Below, one piece after another: positions 40,397 to 47,627 of a DNA stretch of 64,000 nucleotides (its first letter is position 1; every line of letters starts with the position of its first letter). A program made the position numbers and the translations under genes. The stretch spans positions 124,001-188,000 of the forward strand of contig JAYFPY010000014.1 in NCBI GenBank assembly GCA_034927505.1. Direction: 5' to 3'. Under the pieces are notes generated by a model that was not told the origin of the DNA, searched no databases, and saw only the letters and a list, made by a program, of their open reading frames with translations. Source of the stretch: RUG100 sp034927505 (lineage in GTDB: Bacteria; Bacillota; Clostridia; Peptostreptococcales; Anaerovoracaceae).

Positions 40397-40410
40397 AACA
40401 CAAGTTGCGG

Positions 40411-40438
40411 GGTGCGGCTGAGATAGCCGCACCTTTTT
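40411..40438 (+). terminator. Terminator after the lipoprotein gene
   Basis: GGTGCGGCT / AGCCGCACC stem with GAGAT-type loop and TTTTT. Confidence 0.9.
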
Positions 40439-40466
40439 GATTGACTACATACGTCGGGAGGTGACG

Positions 40467-41894
40467 ATGGAACATTTCATGGAGATATTGACAAAGATAG
40501 ACGATACTGTCTGGGGAATACCCATGATAATACTCATAATGGGAACAGGAATATTCCTTACAGTGAGACTGGGAGTGGTGCAGTTCAGAAGGCTGGGCAA
40601 GGCGTTGAACTACATGGTGCACAATGAACAAGGGGGCAAGGGAGAGGTATCCAGTTTTGGAGCCCTCTGCACGGCACTGGCGGCGACTATAGGTACCGGC
40701 AATATCGTAGGCGTGGCTACTGCAGTCGTAACGGGAGGACCGGGAGCATTGTTCTGGATGGTCCTTGCAGCATGCTTCGGCATGGCGACAAAATATTCGG
40801 AAGGCCTGCTGGCAGTCAAGTTCAGAACGGTAGATGAAGACGGTCATGCGCTGGGAGGCCCTTTCATGTATATCGAAAAAGGAATGGGCAGCGGATGGAA
40901 GTGGCTGGCAAAGCTGTTCGCTATATTCGGCATCGGAGCCGGACTGCTGGGCATAGGCACTATCACACAGGTCAACGGTATAGCAAGTGCGGCCAAGACT
41001 TTCTTCGACCCGAACAACAGGCATATGGTAACTCTTTTCGGAAGAGAGTATTCCTGGGCGATAGTGATATCGGCGATAGTTGTTGCAGTGCTTGCGGCAC
41101 TTGTAATAATCGGCGGCATCAGGAGGATCTCTGCTGTGACCATGGTCATAGTGCCATTTATGGCTATAGCATATGTACTGATATGCATTCTGATACTACT
41201 ATTCAATATAAAAGAAATACCTTCAGCTGTCGGCACAGTGATCAGCAGTGCCTTTGGTTTGAAAGCCGCTGCGGGAGGAGCTCTGGGAGCTCTTATGATA
41301 GCCATGCAGAAGGGCGTGGCCAGGGGGATATTCTCCAATGAAGCCGGACTGGGGTCGGCGCCCATCGCAGCAGCTGCAGCGCAGACACATGAACCTGCAA
41401 GGCAGGGTCTGGTATCCATGACAGGAACTTTTATTGATACTATCGTGATATGTACTATGACAGGGCTTTCTATCATGGTCACCGGATCCTGGAACAAGGG
41501 ACTGGAGGGCGTGGATGTCACAATAAATGCTTTTCAGAACGGCCTGCCGTGGAACGACCAGGCAGGGGCTTTCGTGCTGATGATGTGCCTGGCTTTTTTC
41601 GCATTCACAACTATTCTGGGATGGGATTACTACAGCGAAAGATGTCTGGAATATCTTTCGGGAGGAAGACCGGGACTGATGCTTGCATACAGATGGCTGT
41701 ATATACTGGCAGTATTTGCAGGACCGTTCATAACCCTGGAAGCTGTATGGACTGTTGCAGATATATTCAACGGTCTTATGGCAATACCTAATCTCATAGC
41801 GCTGCTGGCGCTAAACGGCATCATAGTTGCCGAAACAAGGAGCTATTTTACAAGACTTCAGCGGGGCGAAGTCTATGATGGACGATTAAGATAG
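40467..41894 (+). CDS. Sodium:alanine (AGCS-family) amino acid symporter
   Basis: 475 residues from ATG 40467 (GGGAGGTGACG upstream). About 11 membrane helices and AGCS motifs: GEVSSFGALCTALAATIGTGNIVGVATAV, GPGALFWMVLAACFGMATKYSEGLLAVKFR, and FSNEAGLGSAPIAAAAA. Takes up alanine or glycine with Na+. It stands alone between two terminators. Substrate choice between alanine, glycine and glutamine cannot be read from the sequence. Confidence 0.93.
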   Translation: MEHFMEILTKIDDTVWGIPMIILIMGTGIFLTVRLGVVQFRRLGKALNYMVHNEQGGKGEVSSFGALCTALAATIGTGNIVGVATAVVTGGPGALFWMVLAACFGMATKYSEGLLAVKFRTVDEDGHALGGPFMYIEKGMGSGWKWLAKLFAIFGIGAGLLGIGTITQVNGIASAAKTFFDPNNRHMVTLFGREYSWAIVISAIVVAVLAALVIIGGIRRISAVTMVIVPFMAIAYVLICILILLFNIKEIPSAVGTVISSAFGLKAAAGGALGALMIAMQKGVARGIFSNEAGLGSAPIAAAAAQTHEPARQGLVSMTGTFIDTIVICTMTGLSIMVTGSWNKGLEGVDVTINAFQNGLPWNDQAGAFVLMMCLAFFAFTTILGWDYYSERCLEYLSGGRPGLMLAYRWLYILAVFAGPFITLEAVWTVADIFNGLMAIPNLIALLALNGIIVAETRSYFTRLQRGEVYDGRLR

Positions 41895-41926
41895 ACATAT
41901 ACATCAGGCAGATATATACACAAGTG

Positions 41927-41957
41927 CGGCAGCCGGCTGAGTACGGCTGCCGTTTTA
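41927..41957 (+). terminator. Terminator after the AGCS gene
   Basis: CGGCAGCCG / CGGCTGCCG stem (9 bp) and TTTTA. Confidence 0.88.
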
Positions 41958-42006
41958 TAATTGCAGAGAGTGACAATATTTATATCAAGGAGGACCTTGT
42001 TGAAAA

Positions 42007-42052
42007 CCACAATATGTAGTAAAATTGACATGTTAGATTATTCTTATAGTGT
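42007..42052. promoter_or_regulatory. Possible NrdR boxes in the nrdR promoter
   Basis: 42007-42022 matches all strongly conserved positions of the NrdR box (acaCwAtATaTwGtgt). 42037-42052 matches its right half completely but its left half poorly. The two lie 30 bp apart, about three helical turns, as NrdR boxes usually do. A TTGACA lies between them. Autoregulation is inferred. Confidence 0.4.
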
Positions 42053-42073
42053 ATTATTGATGGAGGTGACGTC

Positions 42074-42553
42074 ATGAGATGTCCATTTTGTGAAAACGAG
42101 GATACCAAGGTGATCGACTCTCGGCATACTGAAGAAGGCCACGCCATAAGACGGAGACGTGAATGCGAGAAATGCGGAAAGCGGTTCACCACATATGAGA
42201 AGATCGAAGAAATGGTTTTGGTAGTGATCAAAAAAGACGGAAGCAGGCAGGCTTTCGACCGCAGCAAGATACTCAACGGCATCGTCAAAGCCTGTGAAAA
42301 AAGACCGGTATCCCTGGCTGAAATGGAACGGGTAGTCGATGAGATAGAACGTGGGCTCAACAACACTATGGAAAAAGAAATAAAGAGCACTTTCATAGGC
42401 GAGCTTATCATGGATAAATTAAAAGACCTGGATGAAGTTGCATATGTACGATTTGCCTCTGTGTACAGACAGTTTACAGACATAAATACTTTTGTTAAGG
42501 AAATAGAAAAACTGCTGGGCAACAAAGAGGAAAGACAGAAAGGAAAAGAATGA
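42074..42553 (+). CDS. nrdR: Transcriptional repressor NrdR
   Basis: 159 residues. Zinc ribbon MRCPFCENEDTKVIDSR...ECEKCGKRFTTYE, then an ATP-cone (VIKKDGSRQAFDRSKILNGI). Represses ribonucleotide reductase genes in response to ATP/dATP. Overlaps cmk by 4 bp (ATGA). Confidence 0.97.
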   Translation: MRCPFCENEDTKVIDSRHTEEGHAIRRRRECEKCGKRFTTYEKIEEMVLVVIKKDGSRQAFDRSKILNGIVKACEKRPVSLAEMERVVDEIERGLNNTMEKEIKSTFIGELIMDKLKDLDEVAYVRFASVYRQFTDINTFVKEIEKLLGNKEERQKGKE

Positions 42554-43203
42554 TAAGGATAGCAATAGACGGACCGGGAGGAGCGGGCAAGAGCACCATA
42601 GCAAAAGCTGTTGCCGCAAAACTGGGCATAGACTATATCGACACAGGCGCGATGTACAGAGCTGTAGGCTACAAAGCCGCAAAAGAAGAAATCGATGTCC
42701 GGGATGAAAATGCTTTGAAGCAGATGCTGGATAAAACTGAGATAGATTTCAGCCGGGGGAACATCATACTGGATGGAAAAACAGTCAATGAAGAGATACG
42801 TACTCCGGCGATGTCCTCCATGGCTTCCCGGGTTTCGTCCATGGGCGTAGTCAGGGAAAAGCTGGTATCGCTGCAGAAAAAAATGGGACAGACAAAAAGT
42901 GTGATCATGGACGGACGCGATATAGGAACGAACGTGATGCCGGATGCAGAATACAAATTCTACATGACTGCAAGTCCGGAGGAGAGAGCGAAGAGGCGAT
43001 ACGATGAAATGTTCCTCAAGGGACGGGATGTCAGGTACGAAGATGTGCTGGCAGATATAAACAAGAGAGACCATGCTGACATGACAAGAAAAATCAACCC
43101 GCTGAGGCAGGCCGACGATGCCGTCCTGCTGGATACTACAGGGATGACGATAGAACAAGTTGTTGATACAATAATAAAGGAGATCGATAATGGCAGTTGT
43201 TAG
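42550..43203 (+). CDS. cmk: Cytidylate kinase
   Basis: 217 residues: P-loop GPGGAGKSTIAKAVA, IDYIDTGAMYRAVGY, VIMDGRDIGTNVMPDA and ASPEERAKRRYDE, standard for (d)CMP kinase. Makes CDP/dCDP for nucleotide synthesis, which fits its neighbour nrdR. Overlaps the following DUF1015 gene by 14 bp. Confidence 0.96.
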   Translation: MIRIAIDGPGGAGKSTIAKAVAAKLGIDYIDTGAMYRAVGYKAAKEEIDVRDENALKQMLDKTEIDFSRGNIILDGKTVNEEIRTPAMSSMASRVSSMGVVREKLVSLQKKMGQTKSVIMDGRDIGTNVMPDAEYKFYMTASPEERAKRRYDEMFLKGRDVRYEDVLADINKRDHADMTRKINPLRQADDAVLLDTTGMTIEQVVDTIIKEIDNGSC

Positions 43204-44431
43204 ACCATTCAAGGCGATAAGACCGAATCGCAAGGTAGCGGACAAAGTATGTTCCCTGCCGTATGATGTAATGAACAGAGAAGAAGCGGCAAAGATGGCG
43301 GAGGGAAACCCATACAGTTTTCTTCATGTGTGTCGTGCAGAAATAGATATGCCGGGGCAGGCGGATCCGTATGACAGATCCGTATATGAAAAAGCTGCTT
43401 CCAACATAGATAAATTCCTGGAGCAGGGGATTTTCATGGAGGCTGCAAAACCTATGCTGTATGTGTACAGGCAGACCATGGGAGACAATGTTCAGACGGG
43501 CATAGTCGGATGTGTATCCGTGGACGATTACCTGAACAATGTAATAAAAAAGCATGAATTCACGAGAGTGGAAAAAGAAAAAGACAGGATCAATCATTTT
43601 GATATATGCAATGCGAATACCGAGCCGGTGTTCCTTACATACAGGGATGATATGAAAATAAAGACCCTGGTGGAAGGCGTTGTAACAGGCAGCAGACCGG
43701 AGTACGATTTTGTGACTGATGACGGTGTGGGGCACACTTTATGGGTGATCACCGATGCCAATGTGATCTCAGGGCTTACAGGACTGTTTGCGGCGGTTCC
43801 GGAACTGTATATAGCAGATGGACATCATCGAAGCGCTTCGGCGTGCAAGGTGGGCCTGAAGAGAAGAGAAGAAAATCCGGACTATACAGGAGATGAGGAA
43901 TTCAACTATTTCATGGCAGTGATATTCCCTGAAACTGACTTGAAGGTATTCGATTATAACAGAGCAGTGAAAGATCTCAACGGAAACAGCCCGGAAGGAT
44001 TCATACAGAAGGTGAAAGATGCCGGGTTCGATGTGGAAGAAAAAGGGACGGAAGAATACAGACCGGAAGCAAAACATGATTTCGGTATGTTTCTGGACGG
44101 CAGGTGGTACAAGCTGACCGCTAAGGACAAAATCGTGCCTGACCATATCATCAACTCTCTTGATGTGGCAATATTGCAGAACAATGTTCTGGGACCGCTG
44201 CTGGGGATCGAAGATCCCAGGACTGATCCTAGGATAGATTTTATCGGCGGCATCCGAGGACTTGGAGAACTGGAAAGAAGAGTAAATGATGATATGAAGG
44301 TTGCTTTTGCTGTTCACCCTGTAGAGATCAGCGATCTTATGAACGTTTCGGATCATAATGAGGTGATGCCTCCGAAATCCACATGGTTCGAACCTAAACT
44401 GGGAAGCGGCCTGTTTATTCACAGATTATAG
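43190..44431 (+). CDS. DUF1015 family protein (ParB/SerK-like fold)
   Basis: 413 residues, a widespread DUF1015 protein: VRPFKAIRPNRKVADKVCSLPYDVMNREEA, then RVEKEKDRINHFDICNANTEPVFLTYRD and the hallmark YIADGHHRSASA (about 204-215). The GHHR motif relates it to ParB/SerK nucleotide-dependent enzymes, so a kinase or CTP/ATP-binding role is possible, but no function is established here. It overlaps cmk, so it is in the nrdR-cmk operon. Confidence 0.85.
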   Translation: MAVVRPFKAIRPNRKVADKVCSLPYDVMNREEAAKMAEGNPYSFLHVCRAEIDMPGQADPYDRSVYEKAASNIDKFLEQGIFMEAAKPMLYVYRQTMGDNVQTGIVGCVSVDDYLNNVIKKHEFTRVEKEKDRINHFDICNANTEPVFLTYRDDMKIKTLVEGVVTGSRPEYDFVTDDGVGHTLWVITDANVISGLTGLFAAVPELYIADGHHRSASACKVGLKRREENPDYTGDEEFNYFMAVIFPETDLKVFDYNRAVKDLNGNSPEGFIQKVKDAGFDVEEKGTEEYRPEAKHDFGMFLDGRWYKLTAKDKIVPDHIINSLDVAILQNNVLGPLLGIEDPRTDPRIDFIGGIRGLGELERRVNDDMKVAFAVHPVEISDLMNVSDHNEVMPPKSTWFEPKLGSGLFIHRL

Positions 44432-44438
44432 AAAAAGA

Positions 44439-44467
44439 TTGTAAGAAATAGCCAAAAATGATACAAT
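44439..44467 (+). promoter_or_regulatory. Promoter of the radC-mre operon
   Basis: TTGTAA (44439-44444), 17-bp spacer, TACAAT (44462-44467). The leader to the radC ATG is about 75 nt and contains a small GACTTT...AAAGTC hairpin. Confidence 0.65.
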
Positions 44468-44551
44468 ATAAGCCGACTTTCATTGAAAAGTCAGCTACGA
44501 GGCATGCGGACCGGCCTGTGATCGACAGATCGTGAAACAGGAGGAAAAACA

Positions 44552-45229
44552 ATGATAATGCGAGACATGCCCGCAAGTGAACGTCCGAGAGAAAAAATGG
44601 CAAACTGCGGCAGTGAAGCCCTGTCAAACGGGGAACTGCTGGCCATACTCATAAGGACGGGAACAAAAGAAAAAACAGCAGTGAGGCTGGCAGATGATCT
44701 GCTGGCAATGGACCGTGACGGAATAATATACCTTGCAGAGTGTTCTTTGGAGGAACTGTCTGCGGTAAAGGGGATCGGCCCGGCCAAGGCCTGTCAGATA
44801 AAAGCCGCTGTTGAACTCGGGAGACGGATCGCCACCGTTCCGAGGCGTGAAAGGGAAAAAGTGGCAAGCACTGAAGATGTAGTGAGTATTTATATGGAAA
44901 AAATGCGGTATTACAAAAAGGAATTCTTCAATACACTGCTGCTTTCTGCGAAAGGCGAAATAATATCGGAGGAAAACATCGCAATAGGCGACCTGTGCTC
45001 CAGCATAGTTCATCCGCGTGAGTCCTTCACGTCAGCTGTAAAAAAAAGTGCAGCGGCAGTGATATTCATTCACAATCATCCCAGCGGGGACCCTGCTCCC
45101 AGCAGCGAGGATGTAGAAGTAACAAAACGCCTCTGCGAGGCGGGAGAAATATTAGGAATAAGAGTCCTTGATCACATCATTATCGGCGATGGCAGATATA
45201 CCAGTTTCAAGGCAAAAGGATTGATTTAA
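44552..45229 (+). CDS. radC: RadC-family JAB-domain protein
   Basis: 225 residues: helix-hairpin-helix part (LSAVKGIGPAKACQIKAAVELGRR) and a JAB/MPN domain with the metal motif HNHPSGDPAPSSED. Despite the name, a role in DNA repair is not proven. Its place directly before mreB is the normal order in Bacillus and clostridia. AGGAGGAAAAAC ribosome binding site; alternative start at the second Met (44558). Confidence 0.93.
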   Translation: MIMRDMPASERPREKMANCGSEALSNGELLAILIRTGTKEKTAVRLADDLLAMDRDGIIYLAECSLEELSAVKGIGPAKACQIKAAVELGRRIATVPRREREKVASTEDVVSIYMEKMRYYKKEFFNTLLLSAKGEIISEENIAIGDLCSSIVHPRESFTSAVKKSAAAVIFIHNHPSGDPAPSSEDVEVTKRLCEAGEILGIRVLDHIIIGDGRYTSFKAKGLI

Positions 45230-45247
45230 TTTACGGAGGGAAAAATA

Positions 45248-46285
45248 GTGTTAGGTTTTTCATCAAAAGATATGGGTATAGATCTGGGTACTGCGAATAC
45301 CCTGATCTATATCAAAGATAAAGGAATGGTGCTCAACGAGGCTTCATGTATAGCTTATGACAAGAGAACGGCTGAGGTGATCGCGACGGGCACAAGGGCA
45401 AAGGCGATGTACGGAAAAGCTCCGAAGGATATCATCGTAGTAAAACCGCTTCAGGACGGAGTCATATCCGACTTTGATATGACGGCGGAAATGCTTCAGA
45501 GATTCATCAGGATCGCTCTGGGAGAGAAAAAGCCTTCCGGAATGCGTGTTGTCATAGGTGTGCCCAGCGGCGTCACCGAAGTTGAAAAGCGCGCAGTGGA
45601 AGAGGTCATAAGGCTTATGGGCGCCAAAGAAGTATTTATTATGGATGAACCGACAGCTGCGGCAATAGGCGCAGATCTTGACATAGATGAGTCTGATGCA
45701 TGCATGGTAACAGACATTGGAGGCGGGACTTCTGATGTTGCCATTCTGTCCCTGGGCGGAATAGTAGTCAGCACATCCCTTCGCTATGCGGGAGACAAAT
45801 TCAATGAAGCTGTGATACAGTACATACGAAAGAAAAAGGGCGTACTGATCGGCGAAAAGACTGCCGAAGAACTGAAAATGAGAGTGGGAAGCGCTCTGAT
45901 AGAAACAGACAGCGACGGCAAAGAAATCGTAAAGACAATGAATGCCAGAGGAAGGGATCTTATATCCGGGCTACCGAAGACATTCAAGGTCAACAGTAAA
46001 GATATGGAAGCGGCTCTTCATGAATCTATGGAGATGATAATAGATGCAGTCAAGGGTACTGTAGAAAAGGCTCCGCCTGAAATAGCGGCGGATATCGCAG
46101 AGAGAGGAATGGTGCTCACCGGAGGCGGCGGCATGCTGGAGAATCTTGACAAACTGATCTCACAGAGAACGGGGATGGAAGTTACAATGGCTCCGGATCC
46201 TTATGAGGCAGTGGCACTCGGTGCAGGAAAGAGTCTTGACAATATTGAAAGACTCAGAGTATACGCAAGTGATAAAAAAAGATAG
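45248..46285 (+). CDS. mreB: Rod-shape actin homologue MreB
   Basis: 345 residues from GTG 45248 (ACGGAGGG upstream). Actin-fold motifs: MGIDLGTANTLIYIK (phosphate 1), VTDIGGGTSDVAILS (phosphate 2), and VLTGGGGMLENLDKL (adenosine). Forms membrane-bound filaments that guide lateral wall synthesis with MreCD, RodA and PBP2, all encoded nearby. Confidence 0.97.
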   Translation: MLGFSSKDMGIDLGTANTLIYIKDKGMVLNEASCIAYDKRTAEVIATGTRAKAMYGKAPKDIIVVKPLQDGVISDFDMTAEMLQRFIRIALGEKKPSGMRVVIGVPSGVTEVEKRAVEEVIRLMGAKEVFIMDEPTAAAIGADLDIDESDACMVTDIGGGTSDVAILSLGGIVVSTSLRYAGDKFNEAVIQYIRKKKGVLIGEKTAEELKMRVGSALIETDSDGKEIVKTMNARGRDLISGLPKTFKVNSKDMEAALHESMEMIIDAVKGTVEKAPPEIAADIAERGMVLTGGGGMLENLDKLISQRTGMEVTMAPDPYEAVALGAGKSLDNIERLRVYASDKKR

Positions 46286-46297
46286 GATATACAGAAT

Positions 46298-47122
46298 ATG
46301 AAATGGCTCAGCGAACACAAACTGTTTACGGTTATCACGGGCATAGTTGTTGTGCTATGTCTTGTGATAGTTATATCATTCCTGACTGCAGGCGGCAGCA
46401 CAGGAGCAGGCAGAGGATTCCAGGCAGGAATGGCAGCTGTACAAAAACCGATAGCAAGTTTTACTGCGGCTGTGAAAGAAAACGTGAGCGGAATATTCAG
46501 CTACAAAAAGCTGCAGAAAGAAAACAAAGAACTCAGGGCGAAGAATGAAAGTTTGGAGAAAGAAAACCAAGATCTGAAATTGAAGAAGGATGAATTGAAC
46601 CAGCTGAAAAAGCTGTCAAAAAGCTTTGACTTCGCACCGTTCAGCGGAACAGGCAAAGCGAAGGCGGGACACATCATTGAGCTGGATAATTCTAACCCAT
46701 ATGTTGTGTTCACTATCGATATAGGTTCCGATGATGGTATAAAAAAGAACAATATAGTTGTTGACGGCAGCGGCCTTGTCGGGCGCGTACAGGAAGTCGG
46801 CAAGGGATACAGCAAAGTCGTATCCGTATTGTCCAGCAGCAACAGCATCAGTTTCAAAGTACTGAGAAAGACATCCCTGACAGGCGTTTTGAAGGGGAAT
46901 GGAAACGGAAAGCTTTCCGGATATATGATGAAGGACAATGCTGCAGTGCTGAAAGGAGACGTACTGATCACTTCGGGAGTGGGAATATATCCTGAAGGGA
47001 TAAAGATCGGCACAGTATCTTCTGTTGACTATGACGAAGACAGCCAGCTGAAGGTCGTTAAAGTAAAACCTACTGTAGATTTTGATGGATTGCAGAAGGT
47101 GGCGGTTTACTATGAGTATTAA
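46298..47122 (+). CDS. mreC: Rod-shape determining protein MreC
   Basis: 274 residues: short cytoplasmic start, one membrane helix (about 8-30), a coiled coil (about 70-110, LQKENKELRAKNESLEKENQDLKLKKDELNQL), then the two-barrel extracellular domain (NPYVVFTIDIGSDDGIKKNNIVVDGSGLVGRV). Activates PBP2-RodA in the elongasome. Overlaps mreD by 11 bp. Confidence 0.95.
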   Translation: MKWLSEHKLFTVITGIVVVLCLVIVISFLTAGGSTGAGRGFQAGMAAVQKPIASFTAAVKENVSGIFSYKKLQKENKELRAKNESLEKENQDLKLKKDELNQLKKLSKSFDFAPFSGTGKAKAGHIIELDNSNPYVVFTIDIGSDDGIKKNNIVVDGSGLVGRVQEVGKGYSKVVSVLSSSNSISFKVLRKTSLTGVLKGNGNGKLSGYMMKDNAAVLKGDVLITSGVGIYPEGIKIGTVSSVDYDEDSQLKVVKVKPTVDFDGLQKVAVYYEY

Positions 47123-47627
47123 AAGAGTAACTCTGTTATATGTGATCGCTTTCATTATGCAGCTGTCATTTATAAACCTGATTTCGATCGGGGGCATCGG
47201 ACCTAATCTGATCCTTTGTCTGACGGTAGTAATAATATTCAAATATGAGAATGGATTCAGATGTATTCCTTTTGGTATAGCAGCCTGCCTTTTGCTTGAT
47301 ATATGCGTCGGATCATATGTAGGACCCGCATCGCTGGCTATTTTTGCAACAGGTATTGCAGTCACGTGGGTCAGGATATACCTGAACACAGATCTGTACA
47401 AGACTATGGCATCGGTAGGTGCTGCAGCTACGCTGCTGTACGGTATTGTCAGCTGGATCATACTTGCGATTTTACAGACGAATTACAGCTTTATCTACAT
47501 GCTTAGGTATCAGATATTCTTCATGATATACAATGTGCTGATAATGGCTGCGATATTCTTCTTTATGAGCGACAGATTTGCAAGATGGAGAAACAGCCAT
47601 AGGAGAAACAAGGAAGAAGAAATATGA
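47112..47627 (+). CDS. mreD: Rod-shape determining protein MreD
   Basis: 171 residues from ATG 47112, inside the end of mreC; hydrophobic with five to six membrane helices and the basic C-terminal tail. Sequence is poorly conserved, so the call rests on hydropathy, size and position between mreC and mrdA. Confidence 0.9.
   Translation: MSIKRVTLLYVIAFIMQLSFINLISIGGIGPNLILCLTVVIIFKYENGFRCIPFGIAACLLLDICVGSYVGPASLAIFATGIAVTWVRIYLNTDLYKTMASVGAAATLLYGIVSWIILAILQTNYSFIYMLRYQIFFMIYNVLIMAAIFFFMSDRFARWRNSHRRNKEEEI

Noticed and set aside
41980..43245. 421-codon - strand ORF opposite nrdR and cmk
   Set aside because: Both + strand genes are canonical; the opposite ORF has Ser/Phe/Ile-rich shadow composition.
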